NCBI GenBank assembly: GCA_045588185.1
Contig: JAZNDR010000051.1
Location: 1-64,000, forward strand
Source of the DNA: Scatosoma sp045588185
GTDB lineage: Bacteria; Bacillota; Clostridia; Christensenellales; Borkfalkiaceae
Direction of reading: 5' to 3'
Length of the DNA: 64,000 bases
The notes beneath the pieces are model-generated. The model ran no database searches. It was not told where the DNA came from and was given only the letters and a program-made list of their open reading frames with translations. The translations under genes and the position numbers were made by a program. This document shows positions 58,184 through 64,000 of this stretch, one piece after another (the first letter of the stretch is position 1; each line of letters starts with the position of its first letter).

Positions 58184-59884
58184 ATGTTATCCAGACTCAC
58201 GATAAAAAACGTAGCGTTAATAGAAAATGCGGATATAACGTTCGGCGAAGGCTTGAACGTTCTTTCTGGTGAAACGGGCGCAGGGAAATCGGTTATTCTC
58301 GATTCCGTAAATTTCGTTTTAGGAGCAAAAGCCGACCGCTCTATGATTCGTTATGGCGAAACGGAATGTTTGGTGAAAGCGGAATTTTCCGTATCAGAAG
58401 ATTCGCGTGCCGTACAAACGCTTCGCGATATGGATATTGATTCGGACGGGGAAATCATAATTTCCCGTAAATTCTCTGAAACGGGTAAAAATGCTGTAAA
58501 AATCAATGGGAATACCGTTACCGCAACTATGCTCCGCAGGGTAACCGACTCTCTTGTAGACGTGCACGGACAAAGCGAACATTTCTTTTTGTTGCAAGAA
58601 AGCAATCAATTAAAGACGCTTGATAGCGTAGTTGGACAAGAAATAAGCGGTTTAAAACAAAATCTTGCCGAATTGTTAAAGGAAGCCCGCTGTATCGACG
58701 AACAAATTGCAATGCTCGGCGGAGACGAACAAGAACGGGCGAGAAGAATGGAGCTTCTCAAATTCCAAATCGAAGAAATTGCTTCCGTAGATTTACAAGA
58801 GGGCGAAGAGGAAGAACTTATTGCAAAACGCAATAAAATCAACAATCTTGAAAAAATCATACTTTCTCTTAAAGAAGCTACGCAAGCGTTGTCAGGAGAA
58901 GCAGGCGTATTAGACGGGCTACGCAGTGCATCCCGTACTTTAAGTACAATTTCCGCTTTGGACGAAAACTACGCGATTGCATATGAAAAATTAGAATCTT
59001 TGGCAATCGAAGCCGACGACGTTGCGGAAATCTTAACAGACCTTGGGGACGAACTGTATTTCGACGAAAACGAAGCGGAGGAAACGGAGAATCGGTTAGA
59101 TGCGATTCGCGCGTTAAAACGCAAATACGGAACGGATAAAAAACAAATAGACGAGTATTTTCAAAAGATACAAACGGAATACGATTTACTTTCTGATTGT
59201 GAGGGACAATACGCACTTTTAACCGAGAAAAAAGAGAAAAATACGGATAAAGTTTATAAAATCTGCCGTGAAATGACGGATATTCGTAAAAATTGCGGGG
59301 CAGGCTTTTGTCGCCGTGTAATTGAAGAATTAAAAACGCTCAATATTGCGTACGCACAATTTGAGATACAGTTTAACGAATATTCGAAATTGGACGCTAT
59401 ACGCGCAACCGCGAACGGATTAGACAATATATGTTTTTTATTTTCCGCAAATGCAGGCGAGCCAATGAAACCGCTTGGGAAGATTATCAGCGGGGGCGAA
59501 ATGAGTAGATTTATGCTTGCCGTAAAAACCCAGTTTTCCGACGTAAACGAAATATCGACTTATATTTTTGACGAAATTGATGCGGGTATCAGCGGAAAAA
59601 CGGCAAAAGTAGTAGGTGAAAAGTTGGCGCGTATAGCCAAAAACACACAAATTATCGCCGTGTCGCACCTCGCGCAAATTGCCGTTATGAGCGATAATGA
59701 ATTTCTTATTGAAAAAGAGGAAGCAAACGGAAAAACGCTAACAAAAGTCTTTGCTTTAAATGCAAACGAGCAAAAACGCGAAATTGTGCGTTTGCTTGGT
59801 GGGAGCGATAGCGACGAGTACGCAATGAAACACGCGGAAGAACTTTTAAAACAGGCAAAAGAATACAAAAAGTCCTTTTCTTAA
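58184..59884 (+). CDS. recN: DNA repair protein RecN
   Basis: 566 residues, SMC-like. Walker A GETGAGKSVILDSVNFVLG near 28-46, DVHGQSEHFFLL, a long coiled-coil hairpin (about 160-370), and the C-terminal signature KIISGGEMSRFMLA followed by IFDEIDAGISGKTA. It acts at double-strand breaks. Usual length and domain order. Confidence 0.95.
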   Translation: MLSRLTIKNVALIENADITFGEGLNVLSGETGAGKSVILDSVNFVLGAKADRSMIRYGETECLVKAEFSVSEDSRAVQTLRDMDIDSDGEIIISRKFSETGKNAVKINGNTVTATMLRRVTDSLVDVHGQSEHFFLLQESNQLKTLDSVVGQEISGLKQNLAELLKEARCIDEQIAMLGGDEQERARRMELLKFQIEEIASVDLQEGEEEELIAKRNKINNLEKIILSLKEATQALSGEAGVLDGLRSASRTLSTISALDENYAIAYEKLESLAIEADDVAEILTDLGDELYFDENEAEETENRLDAIRALKRKYGTDKKQIDEYFQKIQTEYDLLSDCEGQYALLTEKKEKNTDKVYKICREMTDIRKNCGAGFCRRVIEELKTLNIAYAQFEIQFNEYSKLDAIRATANGLDNICFLFSANAGEPMKPLGKIISGGEMSRFMLAVKTQFSDVNEISTYIFDEIDAGISGKTAKVVGEKLARIAKNTQIIAVSHLAQIAVMSDNEFLIEKEEANGKTLTKVFALNANEQKREIVRLLGGSDSDEYAMKHAEELLKQAKEYKKSFS

Positions 59885-59965
59885 CAGTAAACCTAAAGAA
59901 ATTTGACTATTAAATAAGAATAGAAACACTTAATTTGCACAAATTACCTTTAAACGGAGGGTAAT

Positions 59966-60979
59966 ATGCGTAAATTAAGTTTTTTTCTTTTAGGGGCAAT
60001 ATTGACCTTCGCGTTTGTTTTTTGCGGTTTTGGAGTATCTATAACATCTGTATTCGCTCATGAAAATATCGTATTTATCGGCGGAATGTCGGCAGGATTT
60101 ACATTGAAATCGGGGAATGTGCAAATTGTAGGTACTTGCGAAGTAATGACGGAAAACGGCGTGTGCTCGCCTGCCCTTGAAGCTGGATTACGCACAGGCG
60201 ACCATATTATTAAGGTGGGCGGAATCCGTGTCGAAACGATTGCGGAATTAAACGAAGTCGTAGATAAAAGCCAAGGAAAAACGGTAGCATTGGAAGTTGA
60301 GAGAGGGAGCGAAACGCTCATTGTACAGATACAATCAGTTAAGGACCGAGTTGCGGGAAGATATAAAATAGGCGTTCTTGCTCGCGATAGCGTATCGGGT
60401 ATCGGTACGGTAACTTATATCGACCCGTCTAACCGCCGTTTTGCCGCATTAGGACATTCCGTTGTCGGAGAAAACAAGCGTGAATTAAAAATTTCCGATG
60501 GAATTGTATATGAATGCAACATTGTTGGCGTGAGTAAAGGTATACGCGGAAAGGCGGGCGAGCTTCGAGGAATGTTTTTAAGCGATAAAACGTTAGGAAA
60601 AGCAGAAAAGCTCTGCCATTGCGGGATATTCGGCGAAATTTCAAACGATTATAGAACGGACGGATTAACGCGCGCCACTGCAGATTCATCAAACGTAATC
60701 CCAGGGGAAGCTTATATATATTCGACCGTCAATGGTGCAGAACGAAAACGGTTTACTATTGATATTGTAAAAGTAGACAGAAATAATAAAGAAAATAAAA
60801 ATTACGTTATTAAAGTAACGGACGAAGCTTTGATTTCCGAAACAGGGGGAATCGTACAAGGAATGAGCGGAAGCCCGATTGTTCAAAACGGCAAACTTAT
60901 CGGAGCTGTAACACACGTGTTTTTAAACGACCCTACGCGCGGTTACGGAATAGACGTGCAAACTATGCTAAAAGAATAG
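59966..60979 (+). CDS. spoIVB: SpoIVB peptidase (S55 family)
   Basis: 337 residues. N-terminal signal anchor (LSFFLLGAILTFAFVFCGFG), PDZ domain (about 40-120; ALEAGLRTGDHIIKVGGIRV), and the S55 serine peptidase domain with His164 (AALGHSVVG) and the GMSGSPI motif at 299-305. Made in the forespore, it cleaves SpoIVFA to release sigma-K activation. recN-spoIVB is the usual order, but spo0A, usually next, is not here. GGAGGG lies 6 bases before ATG. Confidence 0.94.
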   Translation: MRKLSFFLLGAILTFAFVFCGFGVSITSVFAHENIVFIGGMSAGFTLKSGNVQIVGTCEVMTENGVCSPALEAGLRTGDHIIKVGGIRVETIAELNEVVDKSQGKTVALEVERGSETLIVQIQSVKDRVAGRYKIGVLARDSVSGIGTVTYIDPSNRRFAALGHSVVGENKRELKISDGIVYECNIVGVSKGIRGKAGELRGMFLSDKTLGKAEKLCHCGIFGEISNDYRTDGLTRATADSSNVIPGEAYIYSTVNGAERKRFTIDIVKVDRNNKENKNYVIKVTDEALISETGGIVQGMSGSPIVQNGKLIGAVTHVFLNDPTRGYGIDVQTMLKE

Positions 60980-61058
60980 TAGATTGCTTCGTCTAACATA
61001 ATTATTGTGCGTGGCATAGTAATTTGCTCATGCTACGCAAACGAAGAAAGGAGAGAGT

Positions 61059-62273
61059 ATGAAAAAATTTTTATGGCCTATTGCAGTATTAAGTTCAGCT
61101 TGTTGCGTTGGCGCAAAGAATATAACCAAGTATGAAGCCTACGCTGAAAAAGCGAGCGAATATGCACAAAACGTAGAGGAAACGATTTATACGTCAAGTG
61201 AAAACACCTTACAAATTCGTGCAAAATCAGCCTATTTAATGGATTTCGGAACGGGCGCCCCTATTTACTCATTAAACGAAAAGGCGCATTTACCGATTGC
61301 GAGTATGTGCAAAATTATGACCTTGATATTATCCTTTGACGCTATACGCGAAGGGATATTGAGTATGGAAGAGGAAATCGTCGTGAGCGAAAGGGCGGCT
61401 TCTATGGGCGGATCGCAGGTTTTCTTGGAAGCGAACGCAAAATACCAAGTAAAAGAGTTAATAAAAAGCATCATTGTATGCTCAGCAAACGATAGTTGTG
61501 TAGCTTTGGCGGAAAAAATAGCGGGCAACGAATCGGCTTTTACGGATAAAATGAACGATCGAGCAAAGAAATTGGGCGCAAATGATACTCTTTTTGCAAA
61601 TTGTACGGGACTTCCAAAAGAACCGCAATATTCCTGTGCAAAAGACGTCGCGATAATGTTAAAGGAGCTGCTGAAAAACAAGGAATATTTTGAATTCGGT
61701 AAGGTATGGTTGGATAAATTCTCTCACCCCCAAGGAAGATACACAGAAATAACCAACACTAATAAATTAGTACGTTTTTACGACGGTTGCGATGGTGGCA
61801 AAACGGGCTTTACCAATCAAGCGGGATTTTGTCTTGCCGCAACGGCGAAGCGAAACGATATGCGTATCGTTTCCGTCGTAATCGGGGAAAAGAGCAGTGC
61901 CGATCGTTTTGAAGACAGCCGTGCATTATTCGATTATGCCTTTGCAAATTACTGTGTTGCGCCTATCGTAGAAGCAGGCGTGCCGTTAGAACAAAGCGTA
62001 GCGGTAAGCGGCGGGAAATTAAAGACAATTTCCGTAGTACCCAAGAAAAGTTCGTTTGCTTTTTCAAAAAGAGGCGAAAAAGCAAATATACAAACGGAAA
62101 TGATTTTAGATAGTTTACGTGCTCCGATTAACGTTGGAGATAAAGTCGGCGAGCTTATTGTTTATAAAGACAACGTAGAAATCGACCGTGTTGAGCTTGT
62201 CGCAAACGAATGTGTGGAAAAAGCAAATATTTTTGATTGTATCCAGGACGTTGCACGCGGTTGGAACGGCTAA
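61059..62273 (+). CDS. dacF: D-alanyl-D-alanine carboxypeptidase (DacF/PBP5-like)
   Basis: 404 residues. Signal-like N-terminus, SxxK at Ser82-Lys85 (SMCK), SxN motif SANDSC, and KTG motif GGKTGFTNQAG. A C-terminal beta domain (PBP5_C, about 295-380) follows. It trims peptidoglycan pentapeptides. The paralogous role in cortex or vegetative wall cannot be told from sequence; the position after spoIVB favours a sporulation link. GAAAGGAGAG before ATG. Confidence 0.88.
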   Translation: MKKFLWPIAVLSSACCVGAKNITKYEAYAEKASEYAQNVEETIYTSSENTLQIRAKSAYLMDFGTGAPIYSLNEKAHLPIASMCKIMTLILSFDAIREGILSMEEEIVVSERAASMGGSQVFLEANAKYQVKELIKSIIVCSANDSCVALAEKIAGNESAFTDKMNDRAKKLGANDTLFANCTGLPKEPQYSCAKDVAIMLKELLKNKEYFEFGKVWLDKFSHPQGRYTEITNTNKLVRFYDGCDGGKTGFTNQAGFCLAATAKRNDMRIVSVVIGEKSSADRFEDSRALFDYAFANYCVAPIVEAGVPLEQSVAVSGGKLKTISVVPKKSSFAFSKRGEKANIQTEMILDSLRAPINVGDKVGELIVYKDNVEIDRVELVANECVEKANIFDCIQDVARGWNG

Positions 62274-62293
62274 AAATCAAGAAAATAGAATAT

Positions 62294-62337
62294 AAAAATC
62301 CGCCTTTGCGAAAAAAATTCCGCAAAGGCGGATTTTT
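62294..62337 (+). terminator. Bidirectional terminator after dacF
   Basis: Perfect 17-bp arms AAAAATCCGCCTTTGCG and CGCAAAGGCGGATTTTT around a 10-base A-rich loop. Confidence 0.9.
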
Positions 62338-62420
62338 CAATAAAAAACAGCCGTTGTGCTCTTGCATTTTTTTGATAAATTTGATAAAATAATATAAACT
62401 TGTTTTAAGAAGGTTTTAAA

Positions 62421-63758
62421 ATGAACACAAGAGAAACTTTGAAAATAAATGAAAAGGGGCATTTAGAAATCGGTGGGGCAGACTCTGTTGAGCTCGCTCA
62501 GAAATTCGGAACGCCTTTATACGTTTTTGACGAAGCGTACATTCGTAAAATGATGCGGGTATACCGTGATACTTTGGCGAAAAAATATGCGGGGCAGGGC
62601 TTGGTATTATATGCCTCGAAAGCCTTTTCCTGTCAGGCTATCTACCGTATTGCGGACGAAGAGAATATTGGCGTTGACGTTGTTTCAGGCGGAGAACTTT
62701 ATACGGCGTTAAAAGCAGGTTTTCCCGCAAAAAAAATCTATATGCACGGGAATAATAAACTCGACTATGAGCTTGGCGAAGCTTTGGACGCGGGGATAGG
62801 CTGTATTGTCGCGGACGCTTATTCTGAAATCGACAAAATCACTGCGGAAGCAAAAAAGCGGGGTGTCGTGCAAGATATTCTGCTTCGTATCAATCCTGGT
62901 GTGGAAGCGCATACGCACGCATTCGTACAAACCGCTACAACAGATAGTAAATTCGGGTTTTCTATTTCCGACGGCACGGCGGAATCGGTTACGGCGTACG
63001 CGTTAAAAAAGGATAACGTACGATTAAAGGGATACCATTGCCATATCGGTTCACAGATTTTTGAAAAACAATCTTTCGTGCTCGCCGTAAACAAATGTAT
63101 GGATTTCGTTGCAGAAATGAAAAATAAGCTTACATTTGAGGCAGATACGCTTAATCTCGGCGGGGGATTTGGGATTTGGTATACGGACGAGGACCGTAAA
63201 ATCGCCCCCGAAGGATATGCCGAATATTTAGAAGCGCTCATTGACGCGGTGACGAAAAAAGCAAAGGAAAATCGGTTAAAATTACCGTTTCTTCTTATCG
63301 AGCCTGGACGTTCTATCGTCGGCGAAGCGGGTATTACTTTGTATACGGTAGGTGCTATTAAGGATATACCTTCCGTGAAGAAATACGTGGCAATCGACGG
63401 CGGTATGTTTGACAATCCCCGCTATGCGCTTTATCAATCGAAATATACGCCCGTTTTGGCAAACCGTGCAAACGAAGAGCCGACGGAAATCGTTTCTATT
63501 GCAGGCAAATGCTGTGAAAGCGGCGATTTGATTGCTGTCAACGTAGCGTTACCGCAAGCAAAATCGGGAGATATTCTTGCCGTTCTTTCTACGGGCGCTT
63601 ATAATTATTCTATGGCAATGAATTATAATCGCAATAAAATCCCGCCTTGTATTCTCGTAAACGAAGGAGAAGCGGAATACATTGTTCGCCCGCAAAGCTA
63701 CGAAGATATAAACCGCAACGACGTAATTCCTTCGAGACTTGCTAAAAACAAAGATTAA
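62421..63758 (+). CDS. lysA: Diaminopimelate decarboxylase
   Basis: 445 residues. Fold-type III PLP enzyme: PLP lysine in YASKAFS (Lys67), the HIGSQIF motif, GGGFGIWY, EPGRSIVGEAG for phosphate and substrate binding, and AGKCCESGDL, then GAYNYSMAMNYN. It makes lysine from meso-DAP. AGAAGG upstream. Single gene between terminator and the next promoter. Confidence 0.95.
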   Translation: MNTRETLKINEKGHLEIGGADSVELAQKFGTPLYVFDEAYIRKMMRVYRDTLAKKYAGQGLVLYASKAFSCQAIYRIADEENIGVDVVSGGELYTALKAGFPAKKIYMHGNNKLDYELGEALDAGIGCIVADAYSEIDKITAEAKKRGVVQDILLRINPGVEAHTHAFVQTATTDSKFGFSISDGTAESVTAYALKKDNVRLKGYHCHIGSQIFEKQSFVLAVNKCMDFVAEMKNKLTFEADTLNLGGGFGIWYTDEDRKIAPEGYAEYLEALIDAVTKKAKENRLKLPFLLIEPGRSIVGEAGITLYTVGAIKDIPSVKKYVAIDGGMFDNPRYALYQSKYTPVLANRANEEPTEIVSIAGKCCESGDLIAVNVALPQAKSGDILAVLSTGAYNYSMAMNYNRNKIPPCILVNEGEAEYIVRPQSYEDINRNDVIPSRLAKNKD

Positions 63759-63759
63759 C

Positions 63760-63788
63760 TTGCATTTTTGCGCAAAAACTGTTATAAT
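63760..63788 (+). promoter_or_regulatory. Promoter of scpA
   Basis: TTGCAT (63760-63765), 17-base spacer, TATAAT (63783-63788), followed by GGGAG and ATG 63809. The -35 overlaps the bases just after the lysA stop. Confidence 0.72.
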
Positions 63789-63808
63789 TAAAATAAAGGG
63801 AGTAGGGT

Positions 63809-64000
63809 ATGGAAAAGGAGAAGTTGACGGTTGCGTCGGTCAAAAATTTCGAAACGGAAGTAGATTATACGACCGTTTTGGATAACTTTGAAGGACCGCT
63901 TGACCTCTTATTATATCTGATAAAAGAGGAAGAGATTGAAATTAAAGATATTTTCGTTTCGCAAGTAACGGAGCAATTCCTTTCCTACATGCAAGGATTA
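63809..64000 (+). CDS. scpA: Segregation and condensation protein A, 3' partial
   Basis: 64 codons are visible before the window ends. VLDNFEGPLDLLLYLIKEEE and IKDIFVSQVTEQFLSYM is the diagnostic N-terminus of ScpA, the kleisin subunit of the Smc-ScpAB condensin. AAAGGGAG precedes ATG. Confidence 0.9.
   Translation, partial: MEKEKLTVASVKNFETEVDYTTVLDNFEGPLDLLLYLIKEEEIEIKDIFVSQVTEQFLSYMQGL

Overview
The window looks like a chromosome segment of a low-to-moderate GC, endospore-lineage Clostridia (Firmicutes). Evidence: a complete spoIIIA operon (AA to AH), spoIVB, a SpoIIIE/FtsK translocase, the IspH-ribosomal protein S1 fusion characteristic of Clostridia, Na+-pump decarboxylase genes, and strong AGGAGG ribosome-binding sites with TTG/GTG starts. 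A gut anaerobe is a reasonable guess; I cannot name the genus. Almost all genes are on the + strand.

Region 1 (1 to about 13,200) is the late end of a prophage: a capsid protein cut by the window edge, connector/tail-type structural genes, a repeat-containing fibre protein, then a complete diversity-generating retroelement (DGR). The DGR has a receptor-type target gene (6513-7610) whose last 35 codons form a variable repeat (VR). A perfect 10-bp hairpin lies just downstream of it, followed by a template repeat (TR, 7697-7802) and a reverse transcriptase (7924-9018) with the DGR signature IGxxxSQ. All 23 VR/TR differences fall on TR adenines. After the DGR come five small or membrane-protein genes, an AT-rich stretch with iteron-like TGCAAATGCA repeats, and a DDE transposase/integrase gene with an apparent frameshift in a C6 run.

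Region 2 (13,200-23,260) is host housekeeping: ftsK/spoIIIE, rimO, pgsA, a cinA-like gene, recA, rny, and tRNA-Thr and tRNA-Leu among strong hairpins.

Region 3 (23,400-33,120) has a secreted InlB-repeat-like protein with a 43-codon gene behind it, then a DeoR regulator divergent from a glycerol-phosphate cluster (FAD dehydrogenase with BFD domain, pyridine nucleotide oxidoreductase, DUF1667, two HAD phosphatases, MgtC, sn-glycerol-1-phosphate dehydrogenase), then tRNA-Trp.

Region 4 (33,190-47,016) has rnhA, a DedA-family gene, a five-gene biotin-dependent Na+-pump decarboxylase/transcarboxylase operon, a BaiN-type flavoprotein, then a chorismate mutase-cytidylate kinase fusion, plsC, ispH-rpsA and htpG.

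Region 5 (47,064-64,000) is a long sporulation and isoprenoid run: spoIIIAA-AH, asp23, nusB, folD, ispA, dxs, tlyA, nadK, argR, recN, spoIVB, dacF-type carboxypeptidase, lysA and the start of scpA. The DGR is the most striking system; the AroH-Cmk fusion and the mixed transcarboxylase/Na+-pump operon are the next most interesting.
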